Source: Hymenobacter siberiensis
GTDB taxonomy: Bacteria; Bacteroidota; Bacteroidia; Cytophagales; Hymenobacteraceae
NCBI RefSeq assembly: GCF_018967865.2
Contig: NZ_JAHLZY020000001.1
Location: 1,426,001 to 1,490,000, forward strand
Length of the DNA stretch: 64,000 nt
Direction: 5' to 3'
Below the pieces are notes generated by a model that ran no database searches, was not told where the DNA came from, and saw nothing but the letters and a program-made list of their open reading frames with translations. Position numbers and translations under genes: made by a program. Shown one piece after another: positions 16,931-25,152 of the stretch (its first letter is position 1; the number at the start of each line of letters is the position of its first letter).

Positions 16931-17974
16931 TTATAGCTCGTTGTTTTTTGCGGCGGCTTTGCGGGTGAGCGCCGTGAGGGGCGAGCGGGTAATGTCCGAC
17001 TCACTCTCGAAGCCGGTGCGGCGCACGTTGGCGGCCGGGCTTTCGCCGGTGGCGGGCAGGGCGCGGTTCATCCAGCTCAGAATGTCGGTGGTGGTGCCGG
17101 GCAGCAGGCCGTGGAAGGCCGCCAGAAACTTGGCGGGCAGCGACAGAATGACCTCGCCGTCGCCCCGGCGGCAGGCGTTCCAGATTTGGCGGGCGGCCTG
17201 CTCGGCGCTGAGCGTGAAGCCGGGCAGCGCATCGGCAATGCTGAACCAGGCAAACGCCTTCTGCTGCTGGCCCTTCACCAGCGCGTGGTCCTGGCTGCCG
17301 GTGCGCAGCAGGCCAGGGCACACGGTGGTCACCGAAATGCCGTGCTGGCGCAGCTCGGCCCGGAAACCTTCGGACAAGCCCACCAGCGCAAACTTGCTGG
17401 CGCTGTACGGGGCCATGTGGGGCAGCGCCACCTTGCCGCCCAGCGACGAGATATTGACGATGCGACCCGCGCCGCGCCGCCGCATGCTGGGCAGCACCGC
17501 CTGCATGGCGTGCAGCGCCGCCCAGAAGTGCACGGCCATCGACTCCTCAAAGTCGCGCGAATCCATGTTGTCCAGTGGGCCGGCGGTGATGATGCCGGCG
17601 TTGTTCACGAGTACATCAACCGGCCCGAGACGGCTTTCGACTTCGGCTACCATCGTGCGTACCTCGACTTCGTTGGTGACGTCGCGGGAGAGCGTGAGCA
17701 CGTCGGCCTCGGCGGCGCCGGCCATTAGCAGGTCCTGGCGGGCGCGTGCCAGCTCGGCTTCGTCGCGGGCGCAGATGGCTACGCGGGCGCCTTCGGCCAC
17801 GGCTTGGCGGGCCAGCACGAGGCCCAGCCCGCGCGAGCCGCCGGTGATGAGCACCACGCGGCGGCTCAGGTCGTAGGAGCCCCGGCGGTTGCCCCACAGG
17901 GTGGCGGCCAGCGTAGCCGCGCCGAGGCCGGCGGCCAGCAGCCAGTTTGATTTCGAGCGTTTGGCTTGTTTCAT
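16931..17974 (-). CDS. Short-chain dehydrogenase/reductase
   Basis: A 347-residue SDR, longer than the classical 250. From the start at 17974 (MKQAKRSKSNWLLAAGLGAA) there is an N-terminal hydrophobic segment, perhaps a membrane anchor. The Rossmann motif ITGGSRGLGLVLA (TGxxxGxG) is near residue 43, VNNAG near 123, and the catalytic set is NISSLGG (Ser) with YSASK (Tyr and Lys) near 190. The last 80 residues, after PGLLRTG, are an extra C-terminal tail. NAD(P)-dependent oxidoreduction is sure; the substrate is not. Confidence 0.85.
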   Translation of the reverse strand: MKQAKRSKSNWLLAAGLGAATLAATLWGNRRGSYDLSRRVVLITGGSRGLGLVLARQAVAEGARVAICARDEAELARARQDLLMAGAAEADVLTLSRDVTNEVEVRTMVAEVESRLGPVDVLVNNAGIITAGPLDNMDSRDFEESMAVHFWAALHAMQAVLPSMRRRGAGRIVNISSLGGKVALPHMAPYSASKFALVGLSEGFRAELRQHGISVTTVCPGLLRTGSQDHALVKGQQQKAFAWFSIADALPGFTLSAEQAARQIWNACRRGDGEVILSLPAKFLAAFHGLLPGTTTDILSWMNRALPATGESPAANVRRTGFESESDITRSPLTALTRKAAAKNNEL

Positions 17975-18163
17975 AGTCAGTAGTATGGAAAAAGCAGCCC
18001 AAAGGTTGCAAGCTGAGCCGGGGAGGCCCGAATTTTCGGGGTTCGCTGGCACGAAAGATGCGTGGAAAGGCGTTCGGCACGATATGAGCCGGGCTTTTGG
18101 TCGATATTTACTCTTTCATAGCGCTATGTTTCCGGGCGCTGCTTTTTGCTTTTTCGCTTTTCT

Positions 18164-18667
18164 ATGAAATTTTTGTTGCTCTCGCCGCTGCTGGCCCTGG
18201 CCCTGTTGTCGGCGGCTCCGGCCGCCCAGGCGCAGGCCACCGTCAAAACCAAGGTGAAGCCCGCCGGTCAGCCCAGCGTCAAAATCAAAATCACCGTGCC
18301 AGCCGAGCCCTTCGTGGTTTCGCCGCCCGATGCCGTTATCGATGCCAAAGCCAACGCCCTCACCACCAACATGCAGCAAAACCTGGGCCTCAACCCCCAG
18401 CAAACCGAGAAGGTGCGCGTCATCAATCGCCGCGCCGTAGAGCAGGTCGAAATCGGCCGGCTGCGCTACAAAGCCGACCCGCGCAAGCTGGCCGGCGTGG
18501 TAGAAAGTGCCGGCCGCTCGCGCCTCGAAGCCCTCAAAGACGTACTCAACCCCGCCCAGTTCGGCAAATACCAGCGCAAGCGCGAAGAGAAAATGGGCGT
18601 GCCCAATGCACAGGGCGTGCAGGGCAACGCCGCGCCCGGCCTGGGCGGCGGTGTTCCCAACGAGTAG
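18164..18667 (+). CDS. Secreted Spy/CpxP-like small protein
   Basis: A 167-residue protein with a signal peptide (MKFLLLSPLLALALLSAAPA to AQA). The mature part has LTTNMQQNLGLNPQQTEKVR and LKDVLNPAQFGKYQRKREEK, resembling the helical LTxxQ-type repeats of Spy/CpxP periplasmic proteins, which act as chaperones or stress sensors. The family assignment is a resemblance. It is followed by a terminator. A second protein of this sort is at 42771-43259. Confidence 0.65.
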   Translation: MKFLLLSPLLALALLSAAPAAQAQATVKTKVKPAGQPSVKIKITVPAEPFVVSPPDAVIDAKANALTTNMQQNLGLNPQQTEKVRVINRRAVEQVEIGRLRYKADPRKLAGVVESAGRSRLEALKDVLNPAQFGKYQRKREEKMGVPNAQGVQGNAAPGLGGGVPNE

Positions 18668-18675
18668 GCCGGACC

Positions 18676-18715
18676 GCCCGTCATCCTTCGCTCCACTCAG
18701 GATGACGGGCGCCTT
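18676..18715 (+). terminator. Intrinsic terminator
   Basis: GCCCGTCATCC (18676-18686) pairs perfectly with GGATGACGGGC (18700-18710), followed by GCCTTTTCG. Confidence 0.7.
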
Positions 18716-18764
18716 TTCGTAGCCCGGCCGCATCATCCTGGCCCGTCCGGCGTATTCTTGCGCT

Positions 18765-19802
18765 ATGACTCCCATTCCGCCCGCTGCCCCAAACCGCTTT
18801 GCCGCCCTCTTATCCCGCGCCGGGCTCGACTGGTTTCTGCTGGCGCTGCTGGGTGTGGTGGCGCTGGCCTACTTCGCGCCCGGCCTGGGCAGTAAAGCCA
18901 GTCCTGTGCCGTGGCACGCCATTACGACGGTGGGCGTGGCGCTGGTTTTTTTCTTTTATGGCCTGAAGCTGAGCTTTGAAAAGCTGCGCGACGGCATGCG
19001 CAACTGGCGGCTGCACACACTGGTGCAGCTGAGTACGTTCGGGCTGTTTCCGGCCCTGGCGCTGCTGGTGCACCCGTTTTTTGGGACTGAAGGCGGCGAG
19101 CTGCTTTGGCAAAGTATTTTCTTTCTGTGCGCGCTGCCCAGCACGGTTTCCACGTCGGTGGTGATGGTGAGCATTGCGGGCGGCAACCTGCCGGCGGCCA
19201 TTTTCAACGCCAGTATTTCCAGTCTGTTGGGCATAGCTCTCACGCCGCTGCTGTGCAGTTTTTTCCTGCACACCAGCACGGGCGGTGGCCAGCTCTGGAG
19301 CTTGGCCGTGCAGCTGCTGTGGCAGGTGGTGCTGCCGGTAGGGGCGGGGGTGCTGCTCAATTCCCGCTTCCACGCCTTCGCCGAGCGCCACAAGGCCGGC
19401 CTGCGCATCTTCGACCAGGTCACCATCCTGCTCATCGTCTTCACCGCCTTCTGCGATTCCTTCGCCGATGGCATTTTCAGCCGCTACCGCCCGGCCGATA
19501 TTTTCAAGCTGGGCGCGGGCATGGTGGCGCTGTACCTGCTGGTGTTCGGCATCATCTGGGCCCTGAGCCGCGCCCTCCACTTCCCCCGCGCCGACCAGAT
19601 TGTGGCCGTTTTCTGCGGCTCGAAAAAGTCGCTGGTGCACGGTAGTGTGATGGCCAGCCTGCTGTTTCCGGCCAGCGCCGCCACGGGGCTTATTCTGCTG
19701 CCGCTCATGCTCTACCATGCCTTGCAGATTGTGCTGGCCAGCAGCATGGCGCAGTATCTGGGCCGCCAGCCGGTGATAGAGCCGGCGATGGTCATCAGGT
19801 AA
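18765..19802 (+). CDS. Bile acid:sodium symporter-like transporter
   Basis: A 345-residue membrane protein of the SBF-like group (the SLC10A7/YfeH branch, PF13593 type). About ten spans are visible. Landmarks are YGLKLSFEKLRDGMRNWRLH after span 3, FLCALPSTVSTSVVMVSIAG NLPAAIFNAS around the substrate cavity, and FCGSKKSLVHGSVMA near residue 285, a signature of this branch. It stands alone and ends in a bidirectional hairpin. The transported solute is not known. Confidence 0.85.
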   Translation: MTPIPPAAPNRFAALLSRAGLDWFLLALLGVVALAYFAPGLGSKASPVPWHAITTVGVALVFFFYGLKLSFEKLRDGMRNWRLHTLVQLSTFGLFPALALLVHPFFGTEGGELLWQSIFFLCALPSTVSTSVVMVSIAGGNLPAAIFNASISSLLGIALTPLLCSFFLHTSTGGGQLWSLAVQLLWQVVLPVGAGVLLNSRFHAFAERHKAGLRIFDQVTILLIVFTAFCDSFADGIFSRYRPADIFKLGAGMVALYLLVFGIIWALSRALHFPRADQIVAVFCGSKKSLVHGSVMASLLFPASAATGLILLPLMLYHALQIVLASSMAQYLGRQPVIEPAMVIR

Positions 19803-19815
19803 ATACGAACAAAAA

Positions 19816-19853
19816 AGACCATCATGCCGAGCGCAGCCGAGGCATGATGGTCT
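19816..19853. terminator. Bidirectional terminator hairpin
   Basis: AGACCATCATGCC (19816-19828) pairs perfectly with 19841-19853; the loop GAGCGCAGCCGA is shared with the GCAGCCGAAGCATC repeat family. An A run precedes it. Confidence 0.65.
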
Positions 19854-19918
19854 ATTGTCACGCTTTATCAGCGTTTAAGTACTGGGGCAGAAGTAATCGT
19901 ATTCGAGTCGGGCCTGCT

Positions 19919-20011
19919 GGTCCGACCGCTCTAGGCGGTCTGACCGGTTGAAGCACCAGCGATTTCGGTTTAACGACAACCGGTCGGACCGCCTAGGGCG
20001 GTCGGACCGGA
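19919..20011. repeat. CCTAGG-centred palindrome pair (REPIN-like), copy 1
   Basis: Two palindromic units, TCCGACCGCTCTAGGCGGTC at about 19921-19940 and GGTCGGACCGCCTAGGGCGG at 19982-20001, lie in opposite orientation around a 30-bp centre. A second copy at 29534-29664 has nearly the same ends and a different centre. Confidence 0.8.
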
Positions 20012-20037
20012 GCATACGCTTACTTCTGCACCGGTGC

Positions 20038-20751
20038 TTACGCGCCCAGCTTCTCCCCAAAAAACGCCAGCGTCAGCGCCCAGGCTTCTTTGGCGGCTTC
20101 GGGGTGGTAGCTGGCCCGTGCGTCGCAGTGGAAGCCGTGGTCGGCGTAGGAGATGACGGTGTTGATGTAGGGCTTATTAGCCGCTTCCACCGCCTCAATT
20201 ACCTGGTTAATATCGGCTTTGCCAATGTGCTCATCGAGCCCGCCCCAGAAAAAGAGGTGTGTGGCGTGCAGGTCTTTGGCGCGGTCGGCAATGGTGTGGG
20301 TGCCGCCGCCGTAGTACGATACGGCTGCCGCCAGCGGCAGCACGGCATTGGCCAGAAACGATACCCGGCCGCCCAGGCAAAAGCCGATGCTGCCAATTTT
20401 TTCAGCTTTCACCAGCGGCTGGGTTTGCAGCCAGGCGTAGGCTGCCTGCAGGTCCGAAGTCAGGTCATCGTTATTGATGGCCATGTAGTGGGGCATGGCC
20501 TCGGTGCCGAAATTGGCGTAGTCGATTTCCAGGCCCGGCGCGGCCGTGCGGTGGAACAGCTCGGGGGCGATAACGGCATAGCCGGCCGCCGCCAGCCGGT
20601 CGGCCACGCTGCGGATATGGTGGTTAACGCCGAAGGCCTCCTGCAACAGGATGATGCCCGGTACGGGGCCGGTGCTGTTGGGGAAAGCGGTGTAGGCACG
20701 CATCTCGGTGCCATCGGCCACGGCGAGGGTGACGAAATTCTGGTTGCTCAT
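20038..20751 (-). CDS. Dienelactone hydrolase family protein
   Basis: A 237-residue alpha/beta hydrolase of the dienelactone type. The nucleophile is Cys125 in GSIGFCLGGR, with Glu38 in LLQEAFGV, Asp173 in WGGLDEHIG and His205 in YADHGFHCD, so the triad and the accessory Glu are complete. The start MSNQNFVTLAVADGTEMRAY is typical. The family opens lactone rings in aromatic degradation but also has broader carboxylesterase members; no aromatic pathway genes are nearby. It is divergent from the decayed oxidoreductase gene. Confidence 0.88.
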   Translation of the reverse strand: MSNQNFVTLAVADGTEMRAYTAFPNSTGPVPGIILLQEAFGVNHHIRSVADRLAAAGYAVIAPELFHRTAAPGLEIDYANFGTEAMPHYMAINNDDLTSDLQAAYAWLQTQPLVKAEKIGSIGFCLGGRVSFLANAVLPLAAAVSYYGGGTHTIADRAKDLHATHLFFWGGLDEHIGKADINQVIEAVEAANKPYINTVISYADHGFHCDARASYHPEAAKEAWALTLAFFGEKLGA

Positions 20752-20885
20752 TTGAAAGGATTTGGGATTGTTTCGGGCACTAACAGCTGAACGGGCAATT
20801 GTTCATTGCGCCGGTCCGGCCCGGGCGCTTTTCCGAACCGGATGGCCCCACCAGGGGTTCACCACCTTGTTCCAATCCGCTGGCT

Positions 20886-21993
20886 ATGAAATCCACCCCC
20901 CAAATCCGCCTCAACGTCCTCGACCAGTCGCCCATCCGGCCGGGCAGCACCGCCCGTCAGGCCCTGCTCGAAACTGTGCAGCTGGCCTAGCTTGCCGACC
21001 GCCTCGGCTACACCCGCTTCTGGGTGAGCGAGCACCACAATACCCACACGCTGGCCGGCTCTACGCCCGAGGTGCTCATTACCCATCTCGGCAGTCAGAC
21101 GCAGCACATCCGGCTGGGCTCGGGCGGCGTAATGCTACCCCACTACTCGCGCCTGAAAGTGGCCGAAAACTTCCGGCTGCTCGAAGTCCTGTTTCCCGGT
21201 CGCATCGACCTGGGCATGGGCCGTGCCCCCGGCGGCGACCGCCTCACGGCCCACGCCCTCAACCCCAGCAACACCTTCAGCGAGCAGGATTTCGTGGAGC
21301 AGCTCATGGACCTGCAGGCCTATTTGCGCGATGACAAGGTGCCCGACACCATTCACGAGCGGGTGATGGCCGCCCCCCCAAATCCCTGCCGCGCCGGAGC
21401 TGTGGCTGCTGAGCTCCAGCGGCCAGAGCGGCCTGTTTGCCGCGCACCTGGGCATGGCGTTTTCCTTCGCCCAGTTCATCAACGGGGCGGGCGGCCCGGC
21501 GGCCGTGCGCCAGTACCGCGAGCGGTTCCGGCCCAGCCGCGAGCTGGCCGCGCCGCTGGCCAACGTGGCCGTATTCACGTTTTGCGCCGATACCGAGGAA
21601 AAAGCCCAGTAGCTGCGCAAAGCAATGGACATGCAGCTCATCCGCTTCAACCGGGGCGAATACCGCACCTTTCCCTCGACCGAAGAAGTGCGTAACCACC
21701 ATTTCTCCGCCCAGGACCAGGCCCACCTTGCTTCCAACCGCAACCGCGTAGTAAGCGGCACCCCCGAGCAGGTGCACGCCCAGTTCACCCAGCTAGCCGC
21801 CGACTACGGGGTGGATGAAATCACGGTCGTCACCATCACCACCGATTTCCAGGACCGCCTGCGCTCCTACGAGCTGTTGGCCGAAGCCTTCGAGCTAACG
21901 CCCACGCCGGCCAAGCACGAGGCCCAGCTGGCCTGGTTGAACGGCTGTACACTGACGCCTAACAGAGCTCACGACTTCGCCAGCACGGTATAG
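20886..21993 (+). pseudogene. LLM-class flavin-dependent oxidoreductase, decayed
   Basis: Read through, this is a full bacterial luciferase-like monooxygenase: IRLNVLDQSPIRPGSTARQA, then LGYTRFWVSEHHN, IRLGSGGVMLPHYSRLKVAE and FPGRIDLGMGRAPGGD, all family hallmarks. It is broken by TAG at 20988-20990 and 21610-21612, each where Gln (CAG) fits, and by one extra C in the C run at 21373-21379, after which AAPQIPAAPELWLLSSS is restored in the new frame. The C-terminal SYELLAEAFEL region is intact. Three independent lesions make a working protein very unlikely. Confidence 0.88.
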
Positions 21994-22654
21994 CGACCTG
22001 TTTAAGGGGGCTTTGTCGGCCAACGTGATGGCCTACCGCATCGTGAACAGCAATCAGGTCCAGAGCGTGCTGCCCATCGCCCCGCGCTTTCTCACGGCCG
22101 CTACTGCCAGCCCGTAGGAGCTGGCCGGCCAGGTCACTAGCAAGGACGTGGAAGTCGATATCCAGAGCCGGCCCGTCAATGGCATCTCGTTCATTGCCGG
22201 CTACAGCTACAACCACACGGCCTACACCCGCAGCAACCTCTACGAAGACGGCAGCCGCCTGCGCTACAACCCCGCCCACACGGCCAATGCCAGCCTGTAC
22301 TACAGCTTTGCCAATGTATTCGCCAACAATAACTTCCTGCGCGGCCTCAGCGTCGGCCTGACGGTCTACTACGTGGGCGACCGCCTGGCCGGCCGCAACC
22401 CCCGCCTGCTCGACCCCACCACCGGCAAGCCCTGGGCCACGAACGGCACGGCATCGGCTGATGCCTTCAAGCTCATTGCCCTGCCCAACTATTTCCTCTT
22501 TGATGCCTCGGTGGGCTATGCCTACGAGCGGTTCTCGGTGCGCTTCAAAATGGCCAACCTGCTCAATGAGCTGAGCTACAACGTGCACAACGACAACAGT
22601 ATCAACCCCATCGTGCCCCGCACCTTCGCCACCACGCTGAGCTACAAGCTGTAA
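21986..22654 (+). pseudogene. C-terminal fragment of a TonB-dependent receptor
   Basis: The frame reads RYSDLFKGALSANVMAYRIV, meets TAG at 22115-22117, then continues VEVDIQSRPVNGISFIAGYS and ends in outer-membrane barrel strands, PNYFLFDASVGYAYERFSVR and PRTFATTLSYKL. The last residues, with aromatic and alternating hydrophobic positions, are the C-terminus of a siderophore-type receptor. The plug and most of the barrel are missing. It abuts the end of the preceding pseudogene, so a deletion probably fused the two loci. The link to the PepSY gene that follows is a common arrangement for siderophore uptake. Confidence 0.82.
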
Positions 22655-22664
22655 TAATAAGCCG

Positions 22665-23901
22665 ATGAGCCCGACCAAAACCCTTTTTTCGCACCATCCA
22701 CCGCTGGCTGGGCCTGGGCAACAGCCTGATTATCGTGTTCGTATGCCTCACGGGCAGCGTGCTGGCCTTCGAGCAGGAAATAGAGCAGGCGTGGCACCCG
22801 GCGCGCTACTTTGTGGCCTCCGCCACCATGCCGCGCCTGCCGCTGGCGCAGCTGGCCGAGGCCGTGAAAGCCTCCAAACCCGAAGCCAAAATCGGCGGCT
22901 TCAAGCTCTACGCCGACCCCGCCCGCACTGTGGAAGTCAGCCTGGCCGGTGGGGACAAGGAGGGGAAAGGGGATGCCCGCAGCGGCGCGGGCCGGATGGT
23001 CGGCGGAGGCCGTCCCGACGCTGGCCCCGGCAAAGGCGGCAAAGGCGACAAGGGTGGTAAAGGCGAGGGCGGCGGCCCCCGCATCTTCGTCAATCCCTAC
23101 ACGGCCGCCATCACGGGCGAGCTCAACCCGCGCGACAACTTCTTCAAAACCGTGGAGCAGCTGCACCGCGGCCTGGTGGCCGGCAAAACCGGCAAGCTGG
23201 TGATGGGCGTGAATTCTGTGGTGTTTCTGTTCATCCTCAGTACCGGGCTGGTGCTGTGGTGGCCTACCGCCCGCAAAGCCCTCATGCCGCGCCTGAAAGT
23301 GAAATGGGGCAGCGGGTGGAAGCGCCTGAACCACGATTTTCACATCTCGCTGGGCTTTTATGCCGCCGTGTTTCTGTTCATCATGGCCCTCACGGGCATC
23401 GATATGTCGTTCGATTGGGTGGGCGCGGGCATCAACAAGCTCACCCACTCGCCCCTGAAGCGGCCCGAACCGCCCACCTCGGCCGCGCCCGTTGTGGCCG
23501 GCACCGCGCCCTTCGCCGCCGATGCCGTGCTGGCCCTGGCTTGCCAGCAGGCCCCCGATGCTGAGTCATACTCCGTGCAAATGCCCAAGGAGCCTACCGG
23601 CAGTATTCGGGTGGCTATCCTGCGCCCCGGCGCCATCACCGAGAACGCCACCGATGAAGTGTATCTCGACCAGTATTCCGGCCACGTTATCAGCAGCCAG
23701 CCGTATGTCCAGCGGCCGGTGGGCCAGCGTATTCGGGGCCTGTTCAAGCCAGTGCACACGGGGGCCATTGGGGGCTTGCCAACCAAAATTCTGGCCTTTG
23801 CTATCGGGCTGTTGGGGGCCACCTTTCCCATTACGGGCACCATTATGTGGTGGAACCGGCGGCGCAAAAGCCAGCGTAAAGCTCAGCTGCAAGCCGCTTA
23901 G
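22665..23901 (+). pseudogene. PepSY-associated membrane protein, frameshifted near its start
   Basis: From 22735 on, a 388-residue frame encodes a PepSY_TM protein: VFVCLTGSVLAFEQEIEQAW, a Gly/Lys-rich insert, VMGVNSVVFLFILSTGLVLW, FHISLGFYAAVFLFIMALTG and a final span with GATFPITGTIMWWNRRRK. Such proteins often reduce ferric siderophores. The expected start is at 22665 (MSPTKTLF), but the following FRTIHRWLGLGN is one frame away; six T at 22684-22689 where five would keep the frame explains it. The gene is either recently broken, mis-sequenced, or starts inside span 1 at 22735, which would remove half of that span. Confidence 0.75.
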
Positions 23902-23914
23902 CGCTACAGGCTTT

Positions 23915-24703
23915 TTACGCAAATGTCTCCCAGCCCAATTTCAGAATAAACGCGCTGACTACCACCAAAAACAGCACCCGCACGAAGCCCGTGCCCCGCC
24001 GCATGGCCATGCGCGCCCCCAGCATGGCGCCCAGCACATTGCACACCGCCATGGGCAGCGCCACTTGGTACAGCACCTGCCCGGTGGAAACGAAGTAAGC
24101 CAGCCCGGCAATGTTGGTGGCCACGTTCACCACTTTGGCCGAAGCCGAGGCGGCCAGGAAATCGTAGCCAAACAACCCCACGAAGGCAAACAGCAGCAAG
24201 CTGCCCGTGCCCGGCCCAAAAAAACCGTCGTAAAACCCAATGCTCGCGCCCAGCGCCACGCCCGTCCACAGCTCGCGGCTACCGTGCAGGCGGGGCGCGT
24301 GCAGGCTGCCAAAGTCCTTGCGCCAGAAGGTGTAGGCGGCCATCAGCACCAGCAAGGCCAGCACCAGCGGCTTCACTAGCTCCTTGTTGAGGCCGCTCAC
24401 GGCGCGGGCGCCCAGCAACGCGAAGCAACCTGCCACCACGGCCGCTACCGCCACCGTGCGCCAGCGAATGGGTACGCCCGTGAGGCCCTTTAGGTAGCGA
24501 TATGCCGACGCCGACGTACCCGCCAGACTGGCCACTTTGCCCGTGCCCAGCACCGTAGGAATGGGCGTGTCTTTGGGCAGCAGTAGCAGCAGGGCCGGCA
24601 GCTGAATGAGCCCACCGCCGCCCACCATCGAATCAATAAAACCGGCCAGAAAGGCGAAAAAGCTCAATAGCGCCAGGGTAGTCAGGCTGATGCCATCCAT
24701 CAT
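23915..24703 (-). CDS. TauE/SafE family sulfite exporter-like permease
   Basis: A 262-residue membrane protein with seven or eight spans in two similar halves. The first half begins FLAGFIDSMVGGGGLIQLPA, the second SIGFYDGFFGPGTGSLLLFA; both glycine-rich loops are diagnostic of the TSUP family. The start MMDGISLTTLALLSFFAFLA follows a normal ribosome-binding region. TSUP proteins move sulfite, taurine-derived sulfonates or other organic anions; the solute here is unknown. It may be co-transcribed with the small membrane protein upstream (11 bp gap). Confidence 0.88.
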   Translation of the reverse strand: MMDGISLTTLALLSFFAFLAGFIDSMVGGGGLIQLPALLLLLPKDTPIPTVLGTGKVASLAGTSASAYRYLKGLTGVPIRWRTVAVAAVVAGCFALLGARAVSGLNKELVKPLVLALLVLMAAYTFWRKDFGSLHAPRLHGSRELWTGVALGASIGFYDGFFGPGTGSLLLFAFVGLFGYDFLAASASAKVVNVATNIAGLAYFVSTGQVLYQVALPMAVCNVLGAMLGARMAMRRGTGFVRVLFLVVVSAFILKLGWETFA

Positions 24704-24714
24704 AAAAGCCTTGG

Positions 24715-25146
24715 TTAAAGCGGTGGCTGATTAGCATGGCCGGCGAGCGAAAAGAGTAGCCCGAACAGAAGCGCAAAGATGCCCAGACAAAGCATAATCG
24801 GCTTGAAATTGCTTTTCAGTGGAGCCGTTTGCCAATCAGGTATAAACCTGCGGCAATACGCTTCCAGCCCCAGGCCACCGAGTATGTTAAAAGTCCATGA
24901 AAGCCATAGGGAAGCTGGCGGGCCGGTCAGTAGGGCCACTAGGAAAAGCGCGATGATTGTGTAGCCAATGCTGCCCCACAAAACAACGCGGGCCGTCTTG
25001 GGCTGCCGGACATCCCTCAGGTTCTGGAATGCCATCACCCCACCCACTATCGTATTAAAAAACAACGACAAGAGCCTGATTCCTCCTGCCGAATAGAGGC
25101 GTTGGCAGGGCACACTAGTGAGTGCTGCTGCGTTTTCGCCCTGCAT
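24715..25146 (-). CDS. Small membrane protein of unknown function
   Basis: A 143-residue protein with four hydrophobic stretches, around residues 24-42 (SLFFNTIVGGVMAFQNL), 55-75, 80-95 and 118-138. The opening LYSAGGIRLLSLFFNTIVGG resembles a widespread, uncharacterised Bacteroidota family that begins LYTPGQIxxATFLGGPLAGG. It starts 6 bases after the dnaB stop on the same strand, so it may be the distal gene of the dnaB transcript. Confidence 0.65.
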   Translation of the reverse strand: MQGENAAALTSVPCQRLYSAGGIRLLSLFFNTIVGGVMAFQNLRDVRQPKTARVVLWGSIGYTIIALFLVALLTGPPASLWLSWTFNILGGLGLEAYCRRFIPDWQTAPLKSNFKPIMLCLGIFALLFGLLFSLAGHANQPPL

Positions 25147-25152
25147 CACACG

